From the NCBI GenBank assembly GCA_946408355.1, contig CAMJRX010000007.1, positions 1-64,000 on the forward strand: DNA of 64,000 nt, in the 5' to 3' direction. Made by a program: the position numbers and the translations under genes. The notes beneath the pieces were generated by a model. That model was not told the DNA's origin and did no database searches. It saw nothing but the letters and a program-made list of their open reading frames with translations. This stretch comes from an uncultured Selenomonadales bacterium. Lineage in GTDB: Bacteria > Bacillota > Negativicutes > Selenomonadales > Selenomonadaceae. Numbering within the stretch: the stretch's first letter is position 1; each line of letters starts with the position of its first letter. This document shows, one piece after another, positions 8,870-17,997 of the stretch.

Positions 8870-9015
8870 ACGGAAAATTTTTAGCATTAATCGTAGGCGG
8901 CTTGTTGACGTTCGGGAAAATTTTGGAGCTGTTCCTGACAATTACAATCGTGGCAAATGGCGGGGGTGCAGATACAATTCCCCTCGCAGAAAATCTTGAG
9001 GAGGAATTTGTATGA
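8866..9015 (+). CDS. Small single-TM protein (49 aa)
   Basis: ATG 8866 overlaps the proB stop as ATGA and has AAGGAGG upstream. Its own TGA overlaps the next start in the same way (ATGA at 9012). Residues 4-30 form one hydrophobic segment (LALIVGGLLTFGKILELFL). The tail is acidic (ENLEEEF). No family is recognised. The two start-stop overlaps and strong ribosome site argue that it is translated. A role as a membrane accessory to the neighbouring NlpC/P60 or MATE protein is only a guess. Confidence 0.65.
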   Translation: MNGKFLALIVGGLLTFGKILELFLTITIVANGGGADTIPLAENLEEEFV

Positions 9016-10337
9016 GAAAAAATTTTCTAATCTTGTTTGGCGTGATTCTTGCGTTCTTTTCAGCGACCGCGCAGGCGGCAGGAATCTCAATTCAAGATAA
9101 CCGAGCGACTGCAGATTATTGGACGGGCAAAAATAAACCTGGCGAGGCGGTTTTCGTTCCGACGGCTGATTTGGACATGCTTAACTTGCAAATTCAGCAG
9201 AAAAGCGCAAATACAATCGTTGACCTCGTAAAATATCCCGAAAAAGTTTACGTGCAGTGGATGACGAATAAAATTACCGCGGCAATGAAACTTGGCGGCT
9301 TTGATAAAGCAGAACTCCCGAAACTTTTTAAGGGCGGCACGGCATTAACTGAATTCAGCTACACGCAAGCTAGAAAAAATTGTGGACTTGAGGCATTGCC
9401 CGCCGTTTGTGTCGTTCGCTACGCCTTGACGGTTGACAGAACAAACCTTAGACTTTTGCCCGAAGCGGCGGGTTGGTTTGAAAGTGAAACCGATACGAAA
9501 TACGACTTACTGCAAGGAACTGCCATTGACCCCAACGAACCTGTTATTGTGCTGATTGACAGCCAAGATAAAGAATTCGTTTTTGTCGAAACAAGAACTT
9601 ATTCCGGCTGGGTTAAGCCCTCCTCGCTTGCTTTTACCGATAAAGTTACGTGGCTCAAATACGCCGATCCGCAAAGTTATCTGACGGTTATCGCGAGTCG
9701 CAAGACAATTCCTCAAGGCAAAGCTTTTTATCAAATGGGCGGTAGAGTTTTACTCCGCGCTCCCGATTTGCAAAAGGACGGTAGCTGGGCTATTAATGTT
9801 CCCGCCGCCGATGCCAACGGAATTTTGATTGAGCAGGGCTTGAATATTCCCAACGACAAAGCCGTCGTCAAAGGAACGCTTGCTTGCTCCGAAAATAATT
9901 TGATTCGTCAGGCGTTCAGGTTTTTGGGCGAAGGCTACGGCTGGGGCGGTCTTGAAAACAACGTTGACTGCTCAAGTTTTGCGCAAGATGTTTATCGCTC
10001 TGTAGGAATTGAATTGCCGCGCGACGCCAATAAGCAGGAAAAAGCTATGGCACGTTCAATTTCCCTTAATAACATGACACGCGAACAACGCCTTGAAATT
10101 ATCAAGAAGTCTAAGCCAGGCTCTTTGCTGTTTGCGCCGGGGCATGTTATGATATATTTGGGCACCGATGATAACGGCGAGCCGCTCATTATCCACGCGC
10201 TTAGCAGTTACTACACCTTCGACAACGGGCAAACTGCTAAACATTATGTAAGAAAAGTTTTGGTTAGCGATTTGCACTTCATGAACAAAGACAAAGTTGA
10301 GATGATTGACAGATTGACCAGCGTCGGGAATTTCTAA
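9012..10337 (+). CDS. Secreted SH3-NlpC/P60 peptidase
   Basis: Exported cell-wall hydrolase, probably cutting the D-Glu to diamino-acid bond of stem peptides. Signal peptide at residues 1-22 (ending TAQAAG). The N-terminal half holds SH3b-like segments, including GWFESETDTKYD and ETRTYSGWVKPSS. The C-terminal ~140 residues are the NlpC/P60 core: GYGWGGLENNVDCSSF carries the catalytic Cys, PGHVMIYLG the His, followed by IIHALSSYY. Length (441) and layout resemble SH3-C40 peptidases of Gram-negative Firmicutes. It follows the small membrane ORF with a 4-nt overlap and is followed after 1 nt by the MATE-HATPase gene. Confidence 0.88.
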   Translation: MRKNFLILFGVILAFFSATAQAAGISIQDNRATADYWTGKNKPGEAVFVPTADLDMLNLQIQQKSANTIVDLVKYPEKVYVQWMTNKITAAMKLGGFDKAELPKLFKGGTALTEFSYTQARKNCGLEALPAVCVVRYALTVDRTNLRLLPEAAGWFESETDTKYDLLQGTAIDPNEPVIVLIDSQDKEFVFVETRTYSGWVKPSSLAFTDKVTWLKYADPQSYLTVIASRKTIPQGKAFYQMGGRVLLRAPDLQKDGSWAINVPAADANGILIEQGLNIPNDKAVVKGTLACSENNLIRQAFRFLGEGYGWGGLENNVDCSSFAQDVYRSVGIELPRDANKQEKAMARSISLNNMTREQRLEIIKKSKPGSLLFAPGHVMIYLGTDDNGEPLIIHALSSYYTFDNGQTAKHYVRKVLVSDLHFMNKDKVEMIDRLTSVGNF

Positions 10338-10338
10338 A

Positions 10339-12105
10339 ATGGACGGCACGCAGGATAAATTAATTGCCCGATTGTTTAAGGATACGCTGATAATTTTCCT
10401 GTTGTCAATGTTCGTTTCGACAATCGGCTACGTAATCGACGGAATAATTACGGGAGAATTTCTCGGCATGGAGGCAATCGCTGCGTTCGGCTTGACAATG
10501 CCCTATCAAAAATTCGTTACGATTTTTCCAAGCGTTATCGTACTCGGAATGCAAGTCCTGTGTAGTAAATTTTTGGGCAAAGGCGAATTACGCGAGGCGA
10601 ACGGCATTTTTTCGTTGGCAACGGTGACGGCGTTAAGTATCACAATTTTCTTGACGGTAGGAACGATTTTGTTTACCAATCAAGTCGCGGATATTCTCGA
10701 CGCAAAAGAAGAACTTGGAGCGATTCGCCCCTTGACGATTGATTTTCTGCAAGCTTATTCGTTCGGCTTACCGGCAATCACAGCAGTTACGATTTTTACG
10801 CCGATAATGCAACTTGACAACGATAGACGGCAAGCGGTAATTTCGGCGGTAGTGTTGGCTATTTGTGACATTGCGGGCGATTTGATAAATGTTTTTGTAC
10901 TCGACGGCGGACTTTGGGGCATGGGCATTGCCACGACGATAAGTTATTGGATTGCGGCGGGCGTTCTGTTATTGCACTTCCTCAAGACGAATTCAAACTT
11001 TAAATTCCTGCCTGAAGTCGTGAGCTTAAAACATTTCCGCCAAATGATTTTAATCGGACTTCCTGTTATTTTGGGACGTGGCACGGCGGTTTTGCGTCTT
11101 GCGTTTTTTACGAGAATGTCAGTTGCATTGGCAAGCGGTGTCGGTGTTGCCGCATATGCCGCGATTGAAAATTTTTCGGGACTGTTGGAAATAATCCCAA
11201 AAGCTCTCGGCTCGTCAACGCAAATGATTGGCGGAATTTTAATCGGAGAACAAGATAAAAATTCAATCCTGCGCCTTATGAAACTTGCGCTGAAATATTC
11301 GCTGATAATTTCCTTGCTAATAACGGCAGCTGTATTTTTTGGAGCACCGATAATCGCAGACCTTTACACGCACGACGACGCAACGGCTTATCAGATGACG
11401 CTCGACGGAATTAAGTTAGCAATAGCGTTCTTGCCGTTGTGCGCAGTCGGAATAATTTTTACGTATTATTATCAAGCTTATGGACGATTCAAACTTGTAA
11501 GTAACTTGACAGTCGCGGGCAATGTCGGATTTATCGTGCCGATAGCTTTACTCTTGACGCCGCATTTCGGAATAAACGGACTGTGGTTATCCTTCCCGTT
11601 GAGTTATGCCGCGTTCCTGCTCGTGATATTTTTTATAACGTGTCGACACTGCGGACGAATAACTTTTCGGCTGGAAGATTATCTGATGTTGCCTGAAGAC
11701 TTCGACGTTTCCAAAGATAAGCAACTCAACATAACCGTCACGAACAAAGCGGAGGTTTTGGGGCTTTCGGAACGCACTCAAAACTTTTGTGAAGCGCAAG
11801 GCGTTGATGAACGGCGTAGTATGTTCGCAGGAATTTGTATCGAGGAGATGGCGGGAAATATCGTTGATTACGGATTTGATGACGGGGAAAAACATTTTGT
11901 CGACGTGCGAGTTATCGTAAAGGGCGAGCAAGTTATAATCCGACTTCGCGACGATTGCCGACCATTTGACCCGAAAAAATGGGCGGAAATTAATAATCCC
12001 GAAGATGCCGTCGCTCATATCGGGATAAGGCTTTGCAGAAAAATTTCTACCGAATTTGATTATGTTAACGTTTTAAAGCTGAACAATCTGATTGTAAAAA
12101 TTTAA
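10339..12105 (+). CDS. MATE-family transporter fused to an HATPase domain
   Basis: Residues ~1-445 form a 12-helix MATE/polysaccharide-exporter-like transporter (start TLIIFLLSMFVSTIGYVID, with VVLGMQVLCSKFLGKGE). Residues ~455-588 form a GHKL ATPase domain of the RsbW/anti-sigma type: CIEEMAGNIVDYGF matches the N box (E...N), RDDCRPFDP the degenerate G1 box, and GIRLCRKISTEFDY the G2 region. Each half is recognisable alone; the fusion suggests ATP-dependent signalling or gating tied to transport. The substrate is unknown. It starts 1 nt after the NlpC/P60 stop with only a weak ribosome site, so it is probably translationally coupled. Confidence 0.85.
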   Translation: MDGTQDKLIARLFKDTLIIFLLSMFVSTIGYVIDGIITGEFLGMEAIAAFGLTMPYQKFVTIFPSVIVLGMQVLCSKFLGKGELREANGIFSLATVTALSITIFLTVGTILFTNQVADILDAKEELGAIRPLTIDFLQAYSFGLPAITAVTIFTPIMQLDNDRRQAVISAVVLAICDIAGDLINVFVLDGGLWGMGIATTISYWIAAGVLLLHFLKTNSNFKFLPEVVSLKHFRQMILIGLPVILGRGTAVLRLAFFTRMSVALASGVGVAAYAAIENFSGLLEIIPKALGSSTQMIGGILIGEQDKNSILRLMKLALKYSLIISLLITAAVFFGAPIIADLYTHDDATAYQMTLDGIKLAIAFLPLCAVGIIFTYYYQAYGRFKLVSNLTVAGNVGFIVPIALLLTPHFGINGLWLSFPLSYAAFLLVIFFITCRHCGRITFRLEDYLMLPEDFDVSKDKQLNITVTNKAEVLGLSERTQNFCEAQGVDERRSMFAGICIEEMAGNIVDYGFDDGEKHFVDVRVIVKGEQVIIRLRDDCRPFDPKKWAEINNPEDAVAHIGIRLCRKISTEFDYVNVLKLNNLIVKI

Positions 12106-12121
12106 CAAAGGAAGGATCGTT

Positions 12122-13375
12122 ATGTTTATGAAAGACCACGTAACTAAACAGGCGCGACGGGCAAAAGAAGCGTCGCGAAAATTGGCGTGCATTCCCGAAG
12201 AAATTCGCAACACAGCACTTTTAGCAATGGCGTGGGATTTGGAAGCACGGCAAGACGAAATTTTAGAGGCGAACGCCAAAGAGGTCGCGGCGGCTAAGGA
12301 AAAAGCTACGCGGCTCAATATGATTGACAGATTAATTTTGACGCCCAAAAGAATTCACGACATGGCGGAGGGAATTCGTCAAGTTGTAAAGTTGCCTGAC
12401 CCGCTCGGTAAATTGGACTTTGAAGTTGTGCGCCCGAGCGGTTTAAAAATTCGTCGTGTACGCGTTCCGTTTGGCGTCGTTGGTATCGTTTACGAGGCGC
12501 GCCCAAATGTTACGGCAGATGCAATCGCGCTTTGCATTAAATCTGGCAATGCTTGCCTTCTGCGCGGTGGCTCGGAAGCTGTTCGTACCAATAAAAAAAT
12601 TTCTGATATACTTAAAGAGGCGGCGACGGCTAACGGCATTCCTTCTACGGCGATTGAATTTATCGGGATAATGGATCGCGACGCCGTTGTTGTCTTGTGC
12701 AGATTGCGCAAGCTTGTCGACGTGATTATTCCTCGTGGCGGCGCAGGATTGATTGCTCGCGTCGTTGAGCACAGCACCGTACCCGTTATCGAGACCGGAA
12801 CCGGCGTTTGTCACACATTTGTTGATAAGACTGCCGACCTTGACATGGCGATTAAAATTTGTATGAATGCAAAAACTTCGCGCCCGTCGGTTTGCAACGC
12901 TATGGAGACGCTTTTGATTCACAAAGACATTGCGGAAGAATTTTTACCTAAAATTGCGGCGGCTTTGATTGAGGCTAAAGTTGAGTTGCGCGGCGACGAG
13001 GCAAGCCGAAAAATTTTCCCCGACATGAAAGAGGCTGTCGAGGAAGATTGGACGACCGAATACAATGATTTGATTTTGTCAGTGAAATTTGTTGACGACG
13101 TGGACGCCGCGATTGAGCACATTAACAAATACAGTAGCCAACATTCCGACGCGATTATTACCCGCGACGCTGACAATGCCAAAAAGTTTGAACTTATGGT
13201 TGATTCGGCTGATGTTTACGTCAACGCCTCAACGCGCTTTACTGACGGATTTGAATTCGGATTCGGCGCGGAAATCGGTATCAGCACACAGAAACTTCAC
13301 GCTCGCGGACCTATGGGACTTGAGGCTTTAACCACGATGAAATATTTGATCGAAGGCGACGGGCAAATTAGGTAA
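12122..13375 (+). CDS. proA: Gamma-glutamyl phosphate reductase
   Basis: Second step of proline synthesis: NADPH reduction of glutamyl phosphate to glutamate semialdehyde. 417 residues, full length. ALDH-fold features include VPFGVVGIVYEARPNVT, LRGGSEAVRTN, IPRGGAGLI and the catalytic Cys in RPSVCNAMETLL, then the C-terminal HARGPMGLEALTT. AGGAAGG lies upstream; ATG 12122 and ATG 12128 are both possible. The stop overlaps the next small ORF (TAATG). It belongs to the same run as proB although four genes intervene or flank it. Confidence 0.96.
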   Translation: MFMKDHVTKQARRAKEASRKLACIPEEIRNTALLAMAWDLEARQDEILEANAKEVAAAKEKATRLNMIDRLILTPKRIHDMAEGIRQVVKLPDPLGKLDFEVVRPSGLKIRRVRVPFGVVGIVYEARPNVTADAIALCIKSGNACLLRGGSEAVRTNKKISDILKEAATANGIPSTAIEFIGIMDRDAVVVLCRLRKLVDVIIPRGGAGLIARVVEHSTVPVIETGTGVCHTFVDKTADLDMAIKICMNAKTSRPSVCNAMETLLIHKDIAEEFLPKIAAALIEAKVELRGDEASRKIFPDMKEAVEEDWTTEYNDLILSVKFVDDVDAAIEHINKYSSQHSDAIITRDADNAKKFELMVDSADVYVNASTRFTDGFEFGFGAEIGISTQKLHARGPMGLEALTTMKYLIEGDGQIR

Positions 13376-13515
13376 TGGGCTATCTTCACACGCTAAGAAA
13401 TTATTTACGCACTCCAAAAGCTCGCCACGACTTAAAAGACTTCGCCCGCGCAGGTTGCATAATTTTATTGACAGCATTTATAATTTTTCTAATAGTTTGG
13501 AGGTTGACGCTTTGA
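13375..13515 (+). CDS. Small single-TM protein (46 aa) before nadD
   Basis: ATG 13375 overlaps the proA stop (TAATG), and its TGA overlaps the TTG start of nadD. A basic N-terminal half (LRNYLRTPKARHDLKDFARAG) is followed by one transmembrane helix (residues ~28-42). No homology is recognised. Tight coupling on both sides suggests it is a real, translated membrane peptide. Confidence 0.6.
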   Translation: MGYLHTLRNYLRTPKARHDLKDFARAGCIILLTAFIIFLIVWRLTL

Positions 13516-14111
13516 AAATCGGGATAATGGGCGGAACCTTCGACCCAATACATTTGGGGCATTTGGCGACGGCGGAGGCTGTTCGCGAAAATTTTTCACT
13601 CGACGAAATTTTATTTATCCCCGCCGCTCGTCCGCCCCATAAGCTCGGCAAAAATATCACAGACGAAATTCACCGCTTGGAAATGACAATCCTCGCGACG
13701 CAATCAAATAAATTTTTCCGCGTATCAGATATGGAAATCAAACGAACGGGACTTTCCTACACGCTCGACACGATGAACGAACTGCATAAAACTTTTGGAC
13801 ACTCAACGGAATTATTTTTTATAATCGGCGCAGATTCGTTAGCAGATTTATCTAAGTGGCACGCGGCAAAAGAATTAGTCGCCAAATGTCATTTCATAGC
13901 GACGACGCGACAGGGCGTGGACGTAGATTTTTCAGCGGTAGAAAAATTTTTTGGCGCGGCGGCTGAAAAACATATTCACCGAGTGACGACGCCGGGACTT
14001 GAAATTTCCTCAACTGATATTCGCGAAAAAATTCGGCGCGGGCGTTCGATAAAATATCTTGTGCCTGAATCCGTCGAAGAATATATTTTGAGAGAGGAGC
14101 TTTACCTGTGA
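13512..14111 (+). CDS. nadD: Nicotinate-nucleotide adenylyltransferase
   Basis: Makes deamido-NAD from nicotinate mononucleotide and ATP. The 199-residue frame begins at TTG 13512 with GGAGG 8 nt upstream; the longer frame upstream belongs to the small ORF. Motifs: IGIMGGTFDPIHLGHL (nucleotide-binding), FIPAARPPHK, GADSLADLSKWH and the C-terminal EISSTDIREKIRRGRSI. In Firmicutes nadD is usually followed by yqeK and rsfS; here two GT61 genes have been inserted between nadD and yqeK. The last bases (GAGGAGCTTTACCTGTGACA) also carry the GTG start and ribosome site of the next gene, and this block is duplicated before the second GT61 copy. Confidence 0.95.
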   Translation: MKIGIMGGTFDPIHLGHLATAEAVRENFSLDEILFIPAARPPHKLGKNITDEIHRLEMTILATQSNKFFRVSDMEIKRTGLSYTLDTMNELHKTFGHSTELFFIIGADSLADLSKWHAAKELVAKCHFIATTRQGVDVDFSAVEKFFGAAAEKHIHRVTTPGLEISSTDIREKIRRGRSIKYLVPESVEEYILREELYL

Positions 14112-15739
14112 CAAATTTGGATTACCTTTACAATGCCAACCCCGTCAAAAAATCAGAAGTTTTCAATAGAAAATATTTTGTTGACAAAAAGTTGAGTTTC
14201 CGAACCATTGAACATGGTATGATTCTTCCGCATAGAGCTATTGGTGACGGCGGAGAAAAGAAATCTCTTGGCTACGGCGGTGTTGTCGACAACAATGGCG
14301 AATACATAAAAGAAAGTTTTATTCATTACGGGATTGGCGGGAAATATATCCCCCCAAGAATTAATTCAACATAGCTCTGAAACTGTCGTTTACATAGGAA
14401 CTTCTTGGCCTGTATGGGGACACGTAATCACTGACAATATTCGTGTTTGTGGTTCTTGACCAGCGAATATTTTAAGTCATTTAAAAATTGTCCACTCGTT
14501 TATATTATAACTGGGAATGATATTAAGCAACAAAAAAACTTCTGTAGATTGCTTGAAATTTTAGAAATTGATGTTGAAAAACTTCGCCCGATAACTCAAC
14601 CGACACAATTTGAAAAGATTATTCTTCCCGATGAATCATTTAATATACTCTCTAAACCAAACGGATTTACGGCGGAATATAAGGAGACTATTGACCGCGT
14701 AAGAGAATTTGCGCTGAAAAATTGTACGCCGACTTCAAGCAATAAAATCTACTATTTTCACGGCTTAAGAGCGCAGATTGGTGCGGAACGGCTTGCAGAA
14801 TATTTTAAAGCTAAAGGTTACGAAATTGTTCAACCTGAAAAACTAACGCTTGATGAACAACTCAATATCTTAATAAACTGCGAAAGCTTTGCCTCAACGG
14901 CTGGATCCTGCTCGCATAATTCTATGTTCCTTTATGACAAAACGGAATCAGTTTTCATTCCGCGTAATCCTAATAGATTTACAGCTTATCAGCCAGCAAT
15001 AGACGAACTTCGCTTTTTAGATGTAGCTTATGTCGATACGTCATTTTCTATATTTGGCAATTATGTGCTAGGTCCGTTTTATTACATGCTCAGCGAGCAG
15101 TTAAAGAGATTTTTTGGAGATGAATTTGACGGCTACGAAGAAGAGGACTTCAAAAGTTTTTTGGAATACGTGAAATATTCGCTGGATAATGGCTATCTTC
15201 TTAGTCAAAATTTTGTAGCTGGCTATGGTTCAACCTTGACTAACTTTATAGAACAGTTGCGACGGCGCAAAGATTTGATAGAAGATTTCGGAATGAGTTC
15301 GTTTGACTGGAATACATTTCAGCCGAAACTTAGTTATCAAACGCATGTCGCTGTTAGAGGTTGGAACGGTAGTTGGAAGGACAATGATCAGATCAGTAAT
15401 CCCCTCGACCAGAAATATGATGTTCAAGCGATTAAGATAAATTTACCCGTTTACAAAGTATATTATTCAGTCTACTACAATGAGCAAGAAGGCTGGTCGG
15501 AAGAAGTCGTATCTCCTGAAATGGCAGGCACTACTGGTAAATTTAAATCCATTTACGGCATTAAAATTTGGCTTGACGAAACGGGTGCAAAAAAATTTGA
15601 TATTCTCTACCGCGTGCATAAATTTGACGACACGTGGACTTCTTGGGCTAAGAACGGCGAAATAATTTATTCGAATGGCATTAAGTTAAACGCGATTCAA
15701 ATAAAATTAGAAACTAAATCAGAGGCGACAAAGACATAA
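14108..15739 (+). pseudogene. GT61-like glycosyltransferase, copy 1, frameshifted
   Basis: Close duplicate of the intact gene at 15774-17390. It starts at GTG 14108 overlapping the nadD stop. The frame is correct to about 14350, shifts at a C6 run (14350-14355), meets TAG at 14372-14374 and continues in another frame (QHSSETVVYIGTSWPVWGHV). It returns to the first frame by a 1-nt deletion near 14440 (CGTGTTTGTGG versus CGTCGCTTGTGG in copy 2). The rest, from WFLTSEYF onward, is open to 15739. The two indels cancel in frame, but the 90 nt between them are misread and contain stops. Either this copy is dead, or a contracted or expanded C-run could rescue only the first lesion. Confidence 0.8.
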
Positions 15740-15773
15740 AGGACTTTGCTCGCTGACAGGAGGAGCTTTACCT

Positions 15774-17390
15774 GTGACAAATTTGGATTATCTTTACAAT
15801 CCTGAATCCGCTAAAAAATCTCAAGTTTTCAATAGAAAGTATTTTGTCGACAAAAAGTTGAGTTTCCGAACCATTGAACACGGTATGATTCTCCCGCCTA
15901 GCCCTACCGACGATGACGGAAAAAGGAAATTTCTTGGCTACGGTGGCATTGTCGAAAACAATGGTGAATTTATAAAAGAAAGTTTTATTCATTATGAAAC
16001 CGGCGGAAAGTATACGCCTCCCTCCGAATCAATTCAGCATAGCAATAAAACTGTTATTTATCTAGGAACTTCTTGGCCTGTATGGGGGCACGTAATCACG
16101 GATAATCTTCGTCGCTTGTGGTTCTTGACCAGCGAATATTTTAAAGCGTTTAAAAATTGTCCACTCGTTTATATTGTAACTTGGAGTGATATTAAGCCGC
16201 AAAAAAACTTCTGTAGATTGCTTGAAATTTTAGGAGTCGATGTTGAAAAACTTCGCCCGATAACTCAACCGACACAGTTTGAAAAAATTATTCTTCCCGA
16301 TGAATCATTTAATATACTCTCTAAACCAAACGGATTTACGGCGGAATATAAAGATGCGATTGATCGCGTGAGAAACTTTGCGCTGAAAAATTATACGCCA
16401 ACTTCAATCAAAAAAATCTACTATTTTCACGACGCAAGAGCGCAAGTTGGCGCGGAACGGCTTGCAGAATATTTTAAAGCTAAAGGTTACGAAATTGTTC
16501 GCCCTGAAAGATTAACGCTTGATGATCAACTCAATCTTTTAATAAACTGCAAAAGCTTTGCCTCGACGCTCGGTTCCTGTTCGCATAATTCTATGTTCCT
16601 TCGTGATAAAACGGAATCAATTTTCATTCCGCGTAATCCTAATAGATTTACAGTTTATCAGCCGGTGATAGATGAACTCCGCGCTTTAAATGCAACTTAT
16701 GTTGATACGTCGTTGTCTATATGTGGCAATTCTTTGGTAGGTCCGTTTTATTACATGCTTAGCGAGCAGTTAAAGAAATTTTTTGGAGATAAATTTGACG
16801 GCTACGAAGAAGAGGACTTCAAAAATTTTTTGCAATACATCAAATATTCGCTGGATAGTGGCGACGACCTTAATCAAAATTTTGTAGCCGGTTATGGTTC
16901 AACCTTGACTGACTTTATAGAACAGTTACGACGGCGCAAAGATTTGATAGAAGATTTCGGAATGGATTCGTTTGACTGGAATAAATTTCGTCCGAAACTT
17001 AGTTATCAAACGCATGTCTCTGTTAGAGGTTGGAACGATGGGTTGAAGACCGAAAATCAACTTAGCAATCCTTTAACCAGAAATAATGATATTCAGGCGA
17101 TAAAAATAAATTTACCCGGTTACAAAGTATATTACTCCGTTTACTATAATGAGCAAGAAGGCTGGTCGGAAGAAGTCGTATCTCCTGAAATGACAGGCAC
17201 GACTGGCGAATCTAAATCCATTTACGGCATTAAAATTTGGCTTGATGAAACGGGCGCAAAGAAATTCGATATTCTCTACCGCGTGTACAAATATGACGGC
17301 AAGTGGACTTCTTGGGCTAGGAACGGCGAAATAATTTATTCGTATGGCATTAAGTTAAACGCGATTCAAATAAAATTGGAAACCAAATAA
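15774..17390 (+). CDS. Glycosyltransferase family 61 protein with ChW-like repeats
   Basis: 538 residues. The N-terminal ~390 residues resemble the GT61/DUF563 fold of glycan-assembly transferases: GTSWPVWGHVITDNLRRLWF, EIVRPERLTLDDQL, then STLGSCSHNSMFLRD followed by FIPRNPNRF. The C-terminal ~140 residues hold three ChW-like repeats: YQTHVSVRGW...IQAIKINL, YYNEQEGWSEEVV...GTTGE...IYGIKIWL and YRVYKYDGKWTSW...LNAIQIKL. ChW repeats are usually on secreted or surface proteins, so their attachment to a transferase is unusual. No signal peptide is seen. The GTG start follows AGGAGGAGC. Its closest relative is the broken copy just upstream. Donor and acceptor sugars are unknown. Confidence 0.7.
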   Translation: MTNLDYLYNPESAKKSQVFNRKYFVDKKLSFRTIEHGMILPPSPTDDDGKRKFLGYGGIVENNGEFIKESFIHYETGGKYTPPSESIQHSNKTVIYLGTSWPVWGHVITDNLRRLWFLTSEYFKAFKNCPLVYIVTWSDIKPQKNFCRLLEILGVDVEKLRPITQPTQFEKIILPDESFNILSKPNGFTAEYKDAIDRVRNFALKNYTPTSIKKIYYFHDARAQVGAERLAEYFKAKGYEIVRPERLTLDDQLNLLINCKSFASTLGSCSHNSMFLRDKTESIFIPRNPNRFTVYQPVIDELRALNATYVDTSLSICGNSLVGPFYYMLSEQLKKFFGDKFDGYEEEDFKNFLQYIKYSLDSGDDLNQNFVAGYGSTLTDFIEQLRRRKDLIEDFGMDSFDWNKFRPKLSYQTHVSVRGWNDGLKTENQLSNPLTRNNDIQAIKINLPGYKVYYSVYYNEQEGWSEEVVSPEMTGTTGESKSIYGIKIWLDETGAKKFDILYRVYKYDGKWTSWARNGEIIYSYGIKLNAIQIKLETK

Positions 17391-17412
17391 AATTTGACTA
17401 TGGAGATTATGT

Positions 17413-17979
17413 ATGACTATTGACGAAATGCGACGCGAACTTCAACGTCGGCTGAAGAAAAGCAGATTCGCGCATTCAATCGGCGTGGCAAATACGGCAG
17501 TCAAGTTGGCAAAAAGATTCGGCGTCGACGAAACCAAAGCTTATATCGCCGGATTGCTCCACGATTGCGCCAGAGAATTTGAAAATGACGAATTGCCCGC
17601 ACAGGCAGAAATTCGCGGGATAAAAATTGGCGAGGTCGAACGTGCAATGCCTCTACTACTGCACCCTTATATTGGCGCGAAGATGATTAAGGAAATTTAC
17701 GGCGTGGACGATGCGGAAATTGCTCAAGCGATTTATCGGCACACGGTCGGCGCGAGGGATATGACTAAGCTTGACAAAATTATTTACTTCGCGGATATGA
17801 TTGAGCCGAATAGAAATTATCCAGGCGTAGAAAAACTTCGCGCCCTTGCCGAGACTGCCGAACTTGACGAAATTTTATTGACGGCGTTCAGCGAGTCGAT
17901 TATCTTCGTCGTGCAAAAAAATTCTCTTGTGCACCCCGACACCGTCGCCGCCCGAAATTATTTGTTACTATGTAAATAA
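17413..17979 (+). CDS. yqeK: YqeK-type HD-domain hydrolase
   Basis: Symmetrical dinucleoside tetraphosphatase (Ap4A to 2 ADP) of the HD superfamily. 188 residues, with metal ligands in RFAHSIGV, LLHDCAR (HD), HPYIGA, YRHTVG and DKIIYFADMIEPNR (D). The usual Firmicute order is nadD-yqeK-(LCP)-rsfS, as here apart from the inserted GT61 pair. ATG 17413 follows GGAGATT. Confidence 0.9.
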   Translation: MTIDEMRRELQRRLKKSRFAHSIGVANTAVKLAKRFGVDETKAYIAGLLHDCAREFENDELPAQAEIRGIKIGEVERAMPLLLHPYIGAKMIKEIYGVDDAEIAQAIYRHTVGARDMTKLDKIIYFADMIEPNRNYPGVEKLRALAETAELDEILLTAFSESIIFVVQKNSLVHPDTVAARNYLLLCK

Positions 17980-17997
17980 AAAGTGAGCGGAACCTTT

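Noticed and set aside
14350-14355. C6 run in GT61 copy 1 as a working phase switch
   Set aside because: A second indel 90 nt downstream would still stop translation after any change at this run.
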